Notes under the pieces: generated by a model
Seen by the model: the letters and a program-made list of their open reading frames with translations, nothing else
Databases searched by the model: none
Told to the model about the DNA's origin: nothing
In this document: piece by piece, positions 23,179 to 31,900 of the stretch
Layout of the letters: each line of letters starts with the position of its first letter
Position numbering within the stretch: position 1 is the stretch's first letter
Origin: Hasllibacter sp963833115
Lineage (GTDB): Bacteria > Pseudomonadota > Alphaproteobacteria > Rhodobacterales > Rhodobacteraceae
Assembly: GCA_963833115.1 (NCBI GenBank)
Contig: CAWHWS010000002.1
Span: 310,001 to 374,000, forward strand
Length of the DNA: 64,000 nt
Direction: 5' to 3'
Program-made: the position numbers and the translations under genes

Positions 23179-24461
23179 TCCGCCGCCACGGCGAGCGCGG
23201 CGCGCGCCCCGCGCGCCAGGATGCCCGCCGCCGCCGCCTGCCCCGCCGCCAGCCCGTCCTCGTGGAACCCGCTCCCGAGCCACGCCCCGGCATACCACAG
23301 CCCCCCGGTCCCCGAGAGCGCGCGCACCGACGCCTGCGCCGCCGCCGTGCCCGAATCGTAGACCGGATGCGCGAAGCCGGCCCGCCGGATCACACGCGCC
23401 GGATCGACGAGCCCCGCGCCGTTCAAGGTCACGAACACGTCCCGCGCCGTCTCCAGCGGCTGGAGCGAGTTCATCCAGTAGGTCAGGGGGATGCCCGCGC
23501 CGCGCCCGCGCGCCGGCTCGACGTAGTTCCAGGAGGCCCAGCATTTGCGCCGCCGAGGCATCGCGCGCGGATCGTCGTGCAGCACCGCCTCGTTGGGCTG
23601 GTAGCGGATCGCCCCGAGCGCCGCGCGCTCCGCGACCCCGGGCGCCGACACCAGGCCCGCCGCCTGGTCCGAATGGACCGCCAGGATCACGTCGTCGAAC
23701 CGCTCCCACGCGCCCCGCACGCGGACCTCCACGCCGCCGGGCACCCGCCGCACCGCCTGCGCGGCCGCGCCCGCGCGCAGCACCGCCCCCCGCGCCTCGA
23801 GCGCCTCCGAGAGCCGCGCCACATAGGCCGCCGAGCCGCCCCGGACGGTCCGCCAGGCGTGCCCGTCGGCATGGCCCAGCAGCCCGTGATTGCGGAAGAA
23901 CCGCAGCAGCGCCTCGGCGGGGAAGTCCATCATCCCCTCCGCCGGCGTCGACCAGATCGCGCCCGAGAACGGCGTCAGGTACTGCGCCGCGAAGCGCGCC
24001 CCCAGGCCCAGCTCCCCGATCAGGGCCCCGACCGTCAGGTCCGGCCGCCCCGCCGCCGCCGCCTCGGCGCGCGCGTTGAAGCGCAGGATGTCGCGCACCA
24101 TGCGCAGGAAGCCCGGGCTCGCCGCGTGGCGGCGCTGGGCGAAGATCGCGTCGAGGGAATGGAGCGCGTATTCCGTGCGCCCGCCGCCGAAACTCGCCCC
24201 GAAGCTCATCGAGGAGGGCGCCGTCGGCACGCCCAGCTCGGCGAAGAGCGCCGTCAGCCGGGGATAGTTGACCTCGTTGTAGACGATGAACCCCATGTCG
24301 ACCGCCGCGCCATGCGCCTGCGCCGTCAGGGCATGCCCGCCCGGCGCCGCCGCCGCCTCGATCACCGTCACGCGCGCGCGCGGCGCCAGCGCATGCGCCG
24401 CGCCCAGCCCGGATATGCCCGCCCCCACGATCCCGACATGGCGCCGCCCGCCATTCGCCAC
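23175..24461 (-). CDS. FAD-dependent amine-oxidase-like oxidoreductase (RSP_1091-like)
   Basis: The protein has 428 residues. The FAD motif VGIVGAGISGLGAAHALAPRARVTVIE opens the protein; GFIVYNEVNYPRLTALFAELGV, FSGAIWSTPAEGMMDFPAEAL and the C-terminal GLWYAGAWLGSGFHEDGLAAG are typical of the group found with DUF1365. The GTG at 24461 gives MANGGRRHVGIVG; sequence further upstream is low-complexity. First gene of the operon divergent from rpoE. Proposed role is redox modification of unsaturated lipids or another target during photo-oxidative stress. Confidence 0.87.
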   Translation of the reverse strand: MANGGRRHVGIVGAGISGLGAAHALAPRARVTVIEAAAAPGGHALTAQAHGAAVDMGFIVYNEVNYPRLTALFAELGVPTAPSSMSFGASFGGGRTEYALHSLDAIFAQRRHAASPGFLRMVRDILRFNARAEAAAAGRPDLTVGALIGELGLGARFAAQYLTPFSGAIWSTPAEGMMDFPAEALLRFFRNHGLLGHADGHAWRTVRGGSAAYVARLSEALEARGAVLRAGAAAQAVRRVPGGVEVRVRGAWERFDDVILAVHSDQAAGLVSAPGVAERAALGAIRYQPNEAVLHDDPRAMPRRRKCWASWNYVEPARGRGAGIPLTYWMNSLQPLETARDVFVTLNGAGLVDPARVIRRAGFAHPVYDSGTAAAQASVRALSGTGGLWYAGAWLGSGFHEDGLAAGQAAAAGILARGARAALAVAAE

Positions 24462-24560
24462 CGGCGCCCCTCCGTCCCGTCCCGCGGCGGACCATGGCCG
24501 CCGCCGCCTCCGGGCGCCAGCCCCCCCCGGTTCCGGGGCGCGCCCCGGGCAGCCGCCCGG

Positions 24561-24590
24561 TGATCCAGGCGCCGCCGCCGGCCGTAGCCC
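24561..24590 (+). promoter_or_regulatory. Candidate RpoE-dependent promoter upstream of rpoE
   Basis: TGATCC at 24561-24566 matches the -35 element known for R. sphaeroides RpoE. An 18-base spacer leads to TAGCCC at 24585, which only loosely fits the -10 element. It is placed about 170 bases before the rpoE start, allowing autoregulation. No good minus-strand counterpart for the divergent operon was found. Confidence 0.35.
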
Positions 24591-24756
24591 TCCCATGCCC
24601 GGCCTGCCCGCCCCCATCGCGCCCGCGCCCGCGGCGCCTCCGCCCGCGGCGATGCGCGCCCGATCCGCGGGTGCGCCCGGCGCCGCGCCCCGCTATGCAC
24701 GGCCCCGGATCAGGGCACGGGTAGGGCGCGTGGACGCGGAGCGGAGCGGCGGCGGA

Positions 24757-25290
24757 ATGGAGGGCGGACCCTGGACGCAGGAGATGGCGGCCGTGCGCGA
24801 CCGGCAGGACCGCGCCGCCTTCGCCGCGCTCTTCGCCCATTTCGCCCCGCGGGTGAAGGCGTTCCTGATGAAGGGCGGGGCGAGCGCCGCGGTCGCCGAG
24901 GATTGCGCCCAGGAGGTCATGGCCACCGTCTGGACCAAGGCGCGGCTCTTCGACCCGGCGCGGGCGGGGGTCGCGACCTGGATCTTCACCATCGCGCGCA
25001 ACAAGCGGATCGACGTGATCCGCCGCGAGCGCCGCCCGGAGCCCGAGGCCCTGCCCTGGGGCCCCGAGCCCGAGCGCCCGCAGGCCGAGGCCCTGGCCCT
25101 GGCGCAGGAGTCCGAGCGCCTCGCCGCGGCCGTCGCCGCCCTGCCGGAGGCGCAGCGCACGCTCATCCGGCGCGCCTATTTCGGCGATCTCTCCCATAGC
25201 GAGATCGCCGCCGAGACCGGGCTTCCGCTCGGCACCATCAAATCGAGGATCAGGCTGGCGCTCGACCGACTGCGCCACGCCATGAATTGA
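24757..25290 (+). CDS. rpoE: ECF sigma factor RpoE (singlet-oxygen response)
   Basis: The 177-residue group ECF11-like sigma factor has region 2 (FAALFAHFAPRVKAFLMKGG, CAQEVMATVWTKARLFDPAR, ATWIFTIARNKRIDVIRRER) and region 4 (LPEAQRTLIRRAYFGDLSHSEIAAETGLPLGTIKSRIRLALDRLR), both close to R. sphaeroides RpoE. It directs transcription of photo-oxidative stress genes when released from ChrR. The ATG at 24757 fits the family N-terminus; a GTG at 24730 is an alternative. chrR follows 11 bases after. Confidence 0.95.
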   Translation: MEGGPWTQEMAAVRDRQDRAAFAALFAHFAPRVKAFLMKGGASAAVAEDCAQEVMATVWTKARLFDPARAGVATWIFTIARNKRIDVIRRERRPEPEALPWGPEPERPQAEALALAQESERLAAAVAALPEAQRTLIRRAYFGDLSHSEIAAETGLPLGTIKSRIRLALDRLRHAMN

Positions 25291-25301
25291 GCTAGGGGCC
25301 C

Positions 25302-25955
25302 ATGGACCATCACCTGACCGACGCCATCCTGCTGGCCTATTCCGCCGGCACCCTGCCGGAGGCCTACGCCCTGGTCGTGGCGGTGCACCTGTCGCTCTGC
25401 GACGACTGCCGCGCCACGGCCGAGAGCTGGGACGCCGTCGGCGGCGAGGTGCTCGAGGGCGCCGCGCGCGAGGACGAGGGGGAGGCCCCGATGGCGCCCG
25501 GCGCGTTCGCCGCCACCCTCGCGCGCATCGACGCCGCCGGCCCGCGCGCGCCGGAGCCCGCGCCGCGCCCCGCCGGCGCCTTCCCCGGCCCGCTCGCCGC
25601 CTATGCCGGCGGCGGGCCGGAGGCCGTGCGCTGGCGCCGCGTCGGCGGCGGCGTGGCGCAGGCGATCCTGCCCACGGCCGGGGGCGCGACCGCCCGCCTC
25701 CTGCGCATCCCGGGCGGCGGCGCGGTCCCGGACCACGGCCACCGCGGCACCGAGCTCACCCTCGTGCTGCAGGGCGCCTTCTCCGACGCGGACGGCCGCT
25801 ACGCCCGCGGCGACGTCGAGATCGCGGACGAGGCGACGAGCCACGCCCCCGTCGCCGAGCCCGGGGAGGACTGCATCTGCCTCGCCGCCACCGATGCGCC
25901 GCTGCGCTTCCGCGCCCTCGCCCCCCGCATCGCGCAGCCCTTCCTGCGCATCTGA
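25302..25955 (+). CDS. chrR: Anti-sigma factor ChrR
   Basis: The protein has 217 residues. The N-terminal anti-sigma domain carries the zinc ligands in MDHHLTDAILLAYSAG and HLSLCDDC (H-x3-C-x2-C, about 29-36). The C-terminal cupin domain shows DHGHRGTELTLVLQGAF, whose His-x-His and Glu positions could bind a second zinc. In R. sphaeroides the cupin domain is needed to sense singlet oxygen and ChrR is then degraded, freeing RpoE. Co-transcribed with rpoE. Confidence 0.95.
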   Translation: MDHHLTDAILLAYSAGTLPEAYALVVAVHLSLCDDCRATAESWDAVGGEVLEGAAREDEGEAPMAPGAFAATLARIDAAGPRAPEPAPRPAGAFPGPLAAYAGGGPEAVRWRRVGGGVAQAILPTAGGATARLLRIPGGGAVPDHGHRGTELTLVLQGAFSDADGRYARGDVEIADEATSHAPVAEPGEDCICLAATDAPLRFRALAPRIAQPFLRI

Positions 25956-25962
25956 GGCGTCG

Positions 25963-25995
25963 CTCCCGCCCGCCGCAGGCGCGCCGAGGCGGGAG
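25963..25995. terminator. Possible bidirectional terminator between chrR and mutL
   Basis: An eight-base-pair inverted repeat (25963-25970 with 25988-25995) with a 17-base loop lies between the convergent chrR and mutL stop codons. It has no T tract. Confidence 0.4.
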
Positions 25996-26022
25996 GGGCG
26001 AGGCGCCCGGCCGGGCCGCCCC

Positions 26023-27783
26023 CTACCGCCCGAAGAGCCGCTCCACGTCCGCGAGCTTCAGCTCGACCCAGGTCGGCCGCCCGTGGTTGCACTGGCCCGA
26101 TCCCGGCGTCGCCTCCATCCGGCGCAGGAGCGCGTCCATCTCCGGCCCCGTCAGGTGCCGCCCCGACCGGACCGAGCCGTGGCACGCGATCCGGCTCAGG
26201 ACCGCGTCGATCCGCCCGCGCAGCGCGCCGGACACGCCCAGGTCCGCGATCTCGTCCGCCACGTCGCGCAGGAGCGCGGTCGCGTCGGGCTGGCCCAGCA
26301 CCGCCGGCACCGCGCGCACGGCCACCGCGCCCGGCCCGAACCCTTCGACCTCGAGCCCCAGGCGGGAGAGCTCGGGCGCCGCGCGCAGCACCGCCTCGGC
26401 CTCCGCGCCGAGCTCCACGATCTCCGGCAGGAGGAGCGCCTGCGACGGCACGCCGTCCTCCACGCGCGCCTTGAGCTCCTCGTAGACGAGCCGCTCATGC
26501 GCCGCGTGCTGGTCCACGATCACGATCCCGCCCGCCGTCTGCGCGACGATCCAGTTGGCGTGGAGCTGCGCGCGCGCCGCGCCCAGATAGCCCGCGCGCG
26601 CCGCGCCGGCCGCCTCCACCCGCGCGCCCGGCGCCTCCGCGAACCCCGCCGGCAGCGGCGGCACGGGCACCCCGACCCCCCGCCGCTCCGGCGCGCGCGC
26701 GCCCGCCTGCGCCCCGCCCGCGCGCGCCGCGCCCAGCATGGCGCCCGCCACGAGGGTGGGGCTCCGGTGCCCCGCCCCCGCCAGCGCATGGCGCAGCCCC
26801 GCGACGATCAGGCCCCGCGCCGCGCCCGGATCGCGGAACCGCACCTCGGACTTGGCCGGGTGGACGTTCACGTCCACCAGCGCCGGGTCGCAGTCCAGAT
26901 CGAGCACCGCGGCCGCGTGCCGCCCCTTGGGCAGCACGTCCGAATACGCCGCGCGCAGGGCCCCGGCCAGGAGCCGGTCGCGCACCGGCCGCCCCCGCAC
27001 CGTGAGGTGCTGCCGCGCCGCCGAGCCCCGCGCCGCGCCGGGCAGGCCCGCGAGCCCGGTCAGGCGCAGGCCCTCGCGCTCGGCATCGACCGGGATGCAG
27101 TTCTCCGCGAACTCCCGCCCCAGGATGCGCGCCGCCCGCGCGCCCGCGCCTTCCGGCCCGCAGCGCAGCACGCAGCGCCCCGTGCCGATATCCGTCACCG
27201 CGAACCCCACGCCCGGCGCCGCCAGGGCGAGGCGCCGAACGACGTCGGCGATCGCCTGCGCCTCGGCCACGTCGCCGCGCAGGAACTTCAACCGCGCGGG
27301 CGTCGCGCGGAAGAGGCCGTGCACCTCGACCACGGTGCCGGGCGCCGCGGCGCAGGGTTCCGCCGCGCCCGCGCGCCCCCCGTCGCAGGCGATACGCGCC
27401 CCCTCGCCCCCCGGACCGCGCGAGGTGATCGTCACCCGCGCCACCGAGCCGAGCGAGGCCAGCGCCTCGCCCCGGAACCCGAACGTGCCGATCGCCAGGA
27501 GGTCCGAGCCGTCGATCTTGGATGTCGCGTGGCGCGCCAGCGCCATCGGCAGGTCGCCCGCGGCCATGCCCCCGCCATCGTCCGTCACCCGGATCAGGGT
27601 CTTGCCCCCGCCGGCGTAGTCGACCGCGATCCGCCCCGCCCCCGCGTCGAGCGCGTTCTCCACGAGCTCCTTGACCGCCGAGGCCGGGCGCTCGACCACC
27701 TCGCCCGCGGCGATGCGGTTCACCGCCGCCTCGTCCAGCGCGCGGATCGTCGGTGTGGGGGCGGGGCGGGGCGGGGCGTTCAC
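26023..27783 (-). CDS. mutL: DNA mismatch repair protein MutL
   Basis: The 586-residue protein couples MutS mismatch recognition to strand removal. The N-terminal GHKL ATPase contains NRIAAGEVVERPASAVKELVENALDAGA, DDGGGM and GFRGEALASL; VDVNVHPAKSEVRF marks the transducer domain. The C-terminal domain has the metal motif DQHAAHERLVYE (about 423-434) and ACHGSVR with GQCNHGRPTW, indicating an intrinsic nicking endonuclease, as expected where MutH is absent. A Pro/Ala/Gly linker joins the two halves. Convergent with chrR. Confidence 0.96.
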   Translation of the reverse strand: MNAPPRPAPTPTIRALDEAAVNRIAAGEVVERPASAVKELVENALDAGAGRIAVDYAGGGKTLIRVTDDGGGMAAGDLPMALARHATSKIDGSDLLAIGTFGFRGEALASLGSVARVTITSRGPGGEGARIACDGGRAGAAEPCAAAPGTVVEVHGLFRATPARLKFLRGDVAEAQAIADVVRRLALAAPGVGFAVTDIGTGRCVLRCGPEGAGARAARILGREFAENCIPVDAEREGLRLTGLAGLPGAARGSAARQHLTVRGRPVRDRLLAGALRAAYSDVLPKGRHAAAVLDLDCDPALVDVNVHPAKSEVRFRDPGAARGLIVAGLRHALAGAGHRSPTLVAGAMLGAARAGGAQAGARAPERRGVGVPVPPLPAGFAEAPGARVEAAGAARAGYLGAARAQLHANWIVAQTAGGIVIVDQHAAHERLVYEELKARVEDGVPSQALLLPEIVELGAEAEAVLRAAPELSRLGLEVEGFGPGAVAVRAVPAVLGQPDATALLRDVADEIADLGVSGALRGRIDAVLSRIACHGSVRSGRHLTGPEMDALLRRMEATPGSGQCNHGRPTWVELKLADVERLFGR

Positions 27784-27832
27784 CCCCCGCCGATAGCAGC
27801 CGCCGCCCGCGCGGCCAATCGCGCCGGGCGCC

Positions 27833-29155
27833 TCAGCCCTCGATCCCCTCCGGCCGCCCCACCACCACGAAGGACAGCGCGTCCGGCCGCAGGATCCGCG
27901 CCGCCACGGCGTCGATCTCCTCCGGCGTGACCGCCTCCACGAGGGCGTTGCGCTCCGAGACGTAGTCCACGCCGAGCCCCGCCATCTGCATCCCGACCAG
28001 GATGTCCGCGATCGTGCCGTTCCCGTCGAATCGCAGCGGGTAGGCCCCCGTGAGGTAGGTCTTCGCCTCGGCCAGCTCCGCCTCGGTCACGCCCTCCTCG
28101 GCCATGCGGCGCCACTCGGCCCGCACCGCCTCGATCACCTCGCCAGCGGTCGCGTTCGCGGTCTGCACGCTGCCCTGATAGGTCGCGCCGAGGTCGCGCG
28201 GCGCGAGGTAGCTGCCGATCCCGTAGGTCAGGCCGCGCCGCTCGCGCACCTCCTCCATGAGGCGCGACTGCCGTCCCGACCCGCCCAGCACCCCGTTGAG
28301 GATGAAGGCCGGGATGAAGTCGGGATCGTCCCGGGCGATGCCCTCGTGGCCGAAGAGGATCACCGATTGCGGCGTGTCCCACGGCACGACCTCGACGCCG
28401 GGCTCGAGCCCGACCTCCGCCGCGCCCGGGCGCTCCGGCCCCTCCGCGGGCAGCGCGCCCAGGAGGTCGTCGAGCATCGCGCCGAGCTCCGCGCCCGTGA
28501 TGTCGCCCACCGCGCCCACGTAGACGTCGCCGCGCGTCACCGCGCGGCCGAAGGCCTCCACCACGTCCGCCCGCGCGAGCGCGCGCACGCTCTCCTCGGT
28601 CCCCGACTGGTCGTTGCCATAGGGATGGTCGCCGAAGGCCGCGGCGGCGAACGTCCGGCCCGCGATCTCCTGGGGGTCGGCCTCGTCCGAGCGCAGCCCG
28701 GCCAGCACCTGCCCCCGCACCCGCTCCACCGCGTCCGCGTCGAAGCGCGGCTCCACCAGCGCCGAGCGCAGCAGGGCCACCGCCTCCTCCCGGTTCTCGC
28801 TGAGGAACCGCGCCGAGATCGACACCGCGTCGGGGCTGACGTCGAACCCGTAGGACGCGGCCAGCGTCTCGCGCGCCTCCGCAAAGCCCCGCGCGTCCAG
28901 GTCTCCCGCCCCCTCCTCGAGGAGCCCGACCATCAGGTTGGTCGCCCCCCGCTTGCCGTCCGCGTCGAGGGAGGATCCGCCCCGCAGCCGAATCTCCAGC
29001 GCGACGAAGGGGATCGACGGCTCGCGCACGAGCCACGCCTCGAGCCCGCCGGGGGAGGTGACCTCCTCGATCTCGACGGCGGCGATGGCGGGCGCGGCCC
29101 AGGCCATCGCGGCGAGCGCCAGCGCCGCCAGGGGCGCGCGGAACGGCATGGTCAT
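27833..29155 (-). CDS. M16 peptidase family, non-catalytic partner subunit
   Basis: The 440-residue protein has a signal peptide ending near APAIAAVE. The M16 fold is present (RLRGGSSLDADGKRGATNLMVGLLEEG), but the zinc motif H-x-x-E-H is missing. The C-terminal ERRGLTYGIGSYL retains the Arg/Tyr pair used for substrate binding in partner subunits. It overlaps the catalytic subunit gene by 4 bases (ATGA), so the two probably form a periplasmic heterodimer, as in other paired M16 peptidases. Confidence 0.92.
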   Translation of the reverse strand: MTMPFRAPLAALALAAMAWAAPAIAAVEIEEVTSPGGLEAWLVREPSIPFVALEIRLRGGSSLDADGKRGATNLMVGLLEEGAGDLDARGFAEARETLAASYGFDVSPDAVSISARFLSENREEAVALLRSALVEPRFDADAVERVRGQVLAGLRSDEADPQEIAGRTFAAAAFGDHPYGNDQSGTEESVRALARADVVEAFGRAVTRGDVYVGAVGDITGAELGAMLDDLLGALPAEGPERPGAAEVGLEPGVEVVPWDTPQSVILFGHEGIARDDPDFIPAFILNGVLGGSGRQSRLMEEVRERRGLTYGIGSYLAPRDLGATYQGSVQTANATAGEVIEAVRAEWRRMAEEGVTEAELAEAKTYLTGAYPLRFDGNGTIADILVGMQMAGLGVDYVSERNALVEAVTPEEIDAVAARILRPDALSFVVVGRPEGIEG

Positions 29156-30594
29156 CGGGTCTCCTCCATCGCGGCATCGCCCGCCTCCGGCGCGGCGGCC
29201 GGGGGCGCGGCGGCGGCGGGCACCGCCCCCTCCGGCCGGGTCAACCAGCCGGTCACCGACGCGCCGGGGTCGAAGACGGCCCGCGCCGCGGCCACCACCT
29301 GCTCGCCCGTCACCGATTGCAGCAGGTCCGGCCACGCCTGCACGTCCGCCACCGTCAGCCCGCTGGTCAGGGCCGCGCCGTAGCGCCGCGCCTTGGCGGC
29401 CACGTCGTCGCTCTCGTAGACCTCGCTCGCCCGGAGCTGGAACTTGATCCGCTCGAGCTGCGCCTCGTCCACGCCCTCCTCCACGAAGGCCGCGAGCTCG
29501 CGGTCGAGCGCGGCCTCCGCCTCGGCCAGGCTCACGCCCTCGGCCGGCACCACCACGAGGCCGAAGGTCGTGTCGTCCAGGCTTACGCCCGAGTAGAACG
29601 CCGAGCTCCAGACCGCCTCCCCGGTGCCGAGCTGCAGCCGCTGCCCCAGCACCGAGGTCGTCGGCGAGCCGCCCAGCACGCTGGCCAGCATGGTCAGGGC
29701 CGCGGCCTCCTCCTGCGCGCCCGCGTCCCGCTCGGGCGCGAGGTAGGTGCGGATCACGTAGGGCTGCCCGACGCGCGCGTCCTCCATCACCAGGCGGCGC
29801 GCCACGGTCTGCGGCGGCTCCTGCGCCCGCTCCCTCGGGCCGATCCCGGGATTCGCCGGCAGCACGCCGTAATGCTCCTGCGCGAGGGCGCGGACCTCCT
29901 CGGGCTCCACGTCCCCCGCGACCACGAGGACCGCGTTGTTGGGCGCGTAATGCGCCTCGTAGAAGCCGAGCGCGTCCTCGAGCGAGAGGTCGACCATCTC
30001 GTGCCGCCAGCCGATGATCGGAACGCCGTAGCGGTGGTTGAGGAACTGCGCCGCGCTGCGCTGCTCGCCGAAGAGCGCGCCGGGGTCGCTGTCGGTGCGC
30101 TGGGCGCGCTCCTCGATCACCACGTCGCGCTCCACGAGGATGTCCTCCTGCCGGATGTCGAGGTCGACCATCCGGTCCGCCTCCATCTTCATCATCAGGC
30201 CGAGCCGGTCCGCCGCGACGCGCTGGAAATAGGCGGTGTAGTCGTAGGAGGTGAACGCGTTGTCCGAGCCCCCGTTGGCCGCCACGATGTCGGAGAACTC
30301 GCCCGCCTCGAGCTCGTCCGTGCTCTTGAAGAGGAGGTGCTCGAGGTAATGCGCGATCCCCGAGGTGCCCGCCGCCTCGTCGGCGCTGCCCGCGCGGTAC
30401 CAGACCATGTGGACCACGACCGGCGCGCGGTGGTCCTCGATCACGACCACCTCCATGCCGTTGCCCAGGGTGAAGTCCGTCACCGCGGGCTGCGCCGCCG
30501 CGCCCTGCGCCAGGGCCGCGAGCCCCGCGAGGGCCAGGGTCGGGGCCGCGAGCCTCGCGAGGGCCAAGGTCGGGATCGCTCTCGTTCGGGTCAT
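29152..30594 (-). CDS. M16 zinc peptidase, catalytic subunit (periplasmic)
   Basis: The 480-residue protein has a long signal peptide (to about 35, GAAAQPAV) and the inverted zinc motif in GIAHYLEHLLFKST (H-x-x-E-H), with downstream Glu residues in VIEERAQRTD. It is a pitrilysin-type peptidase likely degrading peptides in the periplasm together with the downstream subunit. The signal peptide contains a 30-base tandem duplication (see repeat at 30515). Part of a block also holding DUF3035, lspA, purH and rsmB. Confidence 0.94.
   Translation of the reverse strand: MTRTRAIPTLALARLAAPTLALAGLAALAQGAAAQPAVTDFTLGNGMEVVVIEDHRAPVVVHMVWYRAGSADEAAGTSGIAHYLEHLLFKSTDELEAGEFSDIVAANGGSDNAFTSYDYTAYFQRVAADRLGLMMKMEADRMVDLDIRQEDILVERDVVIEERAQRTDSDPGALFGEQRSAAQFLNHRYGVPIIGWRHEMVDLSLEDALGFYEAHYAPNNAVLVVAGDVEPEEVRALAQEHYGVLPANPGIGPRERAQEPPQTVARRLVMEDARVGQPYVIRTYLAPERDAGAQEEAAALTMLASVLGGSPTTSVLGQRLQLGTGEAVWSSAFYSGVSLDDTTFGLVVVPAEGVSLAEAEAALDRELAAFVEEGVDEAQLERIKFQLRASEVYESDDVAAKARRYGAALTSGLTVADVQAWPDLLQSVTGEQVVAAARAVFDPGASVTGWLTRPEGAVPAAAAPPAAAPEAGDAAMEETR
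30515..30574 (-). repeat. 30-base tandem duplication in M16 signal peptide
   Basis: Two adjacent 30-base copies (30515-30544 and 30545-30574) differ at two positions. They encode the repeated hydrophobic stretch TLALARLAAP/TLALAGLAAL, lengthening the signal peptide by ten residues in frame. Confidence 0.85.
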
Positions 30595-30700
30595 GCCTCG
30601 CCTCCGTCGCGGCGGCCCTCCGCCATTGCGGCGCGATATGCGGCCGGCCCGCGCCCGCGCAACCCCGCCTCACGAGAACGCCAGCCCCGGGCGGGCCGGC

Positions 30701-31288
30701 TCACCGGATGCGGTTGGACTGCAGCTCGATGTCCTCGCGGTCGCGCAGCGCGTCGGGGTTGATCCGCGGCCCGCCGCCCGCGCCGGCCGGCGGCGCCGCG
30801 ACCGTGCGGACCCCGGCGCGCCGGAACCGCTCGAGCTCGTCGTACTGATCGAGCGACTGCCGCCGATAGGCCCGGTTGTAGACGTTCGTGCGGAAGAGCC
30901 GCTCCAGCAGCCGACCCCGGTTGCGGTCCCGGAACGCGAGATCCTCCTCGGCCAGGGTGCCGCGGATGCCGGGGGCCACGCCCCCGCGCGCGGCGTAGGC
31001 GACGATCCCGCCATCGGCCGCCGGCACGCCCGCGCTCGCCCCCGGCCGACCGCCGAGGGCCACGACCGCGTCCGCGAGCGGCGTCTGGTCGACCCGGTTG
31101 GCCCCGCCCGGCGTCGGCGCGGGCAGCGCCGCGAGGTCCTGCGGCGCCTGGAGCGGCTTGCTCGGCACGATGGCGAAGGCGTCCGGCCCGTCCCCGGACC
31201 GCGAGAGCGTGCGCAGGTCCGGCTCGCCGCGCGCGCAGGCCGCCAGCGCCAGGACCAGCGCCACCCCGAGGTATCGTCCCGCCCGCAT
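30701..31288 (-). CDS. DUF3035 lipoprotein, BamF-like outer-membrane assembly subunit
   Basis: This 195-residue protein has a lipobox LALAACARG (Cys at about 18) and the DUF3035 features DAFAIVPSKPLQAPQDLAALPAPTPGGANR, then DRNRGRLLERLFRTNVYNRAYRRQSLDQYDELERFR. In alphaproteobacteria BamF is a small lipoprotein of the outer-membrane protein assembly complex. The start MRAGRYLGVAL at 31288 gives a proper lipoprotein signal. It stands directly downstream of lspA, whose product processes such lipoproteins. Confidence 0.85.
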   Translation of the reverse strand: MRAGRYLGVALVLALAACARGEPDLRTLSRSGDGPDAFAIVPSKPLQAPQDLAALPAPTPGGANRVDQTPLADAVVALGGRPGASAGVPAADGGIVAYAARGGVAPGIRGTLAEEDLAFRDRNRGRLLERLFRTNVYNRAYRRQSLDQYDELERFRRAGVRTVAAPPAGAGGGPRINPDALRDREDIELQSNRIR

Positions 31289-31357
31289 GTCCGCCCTCCG
31301 CGCCGCCGCGACCGAACCCCTAGCAGCGGGCGCCCCCCCCGTCACGCCCCTCCGGTC

Positions 31358-31900
31358 CTATGGCGCCCCTCCGGGGCGACTCGGCGGCGCCCCTCCGGGG
31401 CGGCTCGGCGGCGCCCGTCCGCCCGAGAACAGCGCCAGCCCGATCGCGCCGACCACGATCGCGATGTCCGCCACGTTGAAGACGTAAGGGTTCTCGAAGC
31501 CGCAGCACGACATGTTGAGGAAGTCCGCCACCGCGCCGTAGAGGAGCCGGTCGAGCACGTTGCCCAGCGCGCCGCCCACCAGCGCGCCCGCGCTGATCCA
31601 GGCGAGGGGCCGCGGCTCCTCGCGCATCCAGCGCAGGACCAGCGCGCAGATCGCCAGCGCCAGCACGATCAACGCCCAGCGCGCCGCCTCCGAGCCCGAG
31701 GCCAGGAGCCCGAAGTTCACCCCCCGGTTCCACGCCATCCGCAGCACCAGGAAGGGCGGCGCCACGTCGATCACCCCCCGGTCCGGCAGCCGCAGCGCCA
31801 CCAGCACGATCGCCTTCGTCACCTGATCGAGGACGAACACCCCCGCCGCCCAACCGGCGATCCGGCGCCATCGCGGGCCCAGGGCGGCGAGCGCGCGCAT
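31358..31900 (-). CDS. lspA: Lipoprotein signal peptidase (signal peptidase II)
   Basis: The 180-residue inner-membrane aspartyl protease cuts prolipoprotein signal peptides. The conserved regions are FVLDQVTKAIV, RMAWNRGVNFGLL, GNVLDRLLYGAVADFLN with Asp126, and YVFNVADIAIVVG with Asp145. The C-terminal tail from about 158 (GGRAPPSRPGGAPPSRPGGAP) is encoded by a 24-base tandem repeat and is unusual. The ATG shares its A with the purH stop (TGATG), implying coupling. Confidence 0.95.
   Translation of the reverse strand: MRALAALGPRWRRIAGWAAGVFVLDQVTKAIVLVALRLPDRGVIDVAPPFLVLRMAWNRGVNFGLLASGSEAARWALIVLALAICALVLRWMREEPRPLAWISAGALVGGALGNVLDRLLYGAVADFLNMSCCGFENPYVFNVADIAIVVGAIGLALFSGGRAPPSRPGGAPPSRPGGAP
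31362..31421 (-). repeat. 24-base tandem repeat encoding the LspA C-terminal tail
   Basis: Two full copies (31362-31385, 31386-31409; one mismatch) and a partial third copy (31410-31421) encode the repeated octapeptide PPSRPGGA. The array spans almost up to the stop codon, so copy-number change would alter tail length in frame. Confidence 0.85.

Noticed and set aside
24707..24712. GGATCA, a minus-strand TGATCC, as the RpoE promoter of the divergent FAD oxidoreductase operon.
   Set aside because: No acceptable -10 element lies 17-18 bases downstream on that strand.
27833..29155. M16 protein without H-x-x-E-H considered as a decayed gene.
   Set aside because: Loss of the zinc motif with retention of the Arg/Tyr pair is normal for the partner subunit of paired M16 peptidases.
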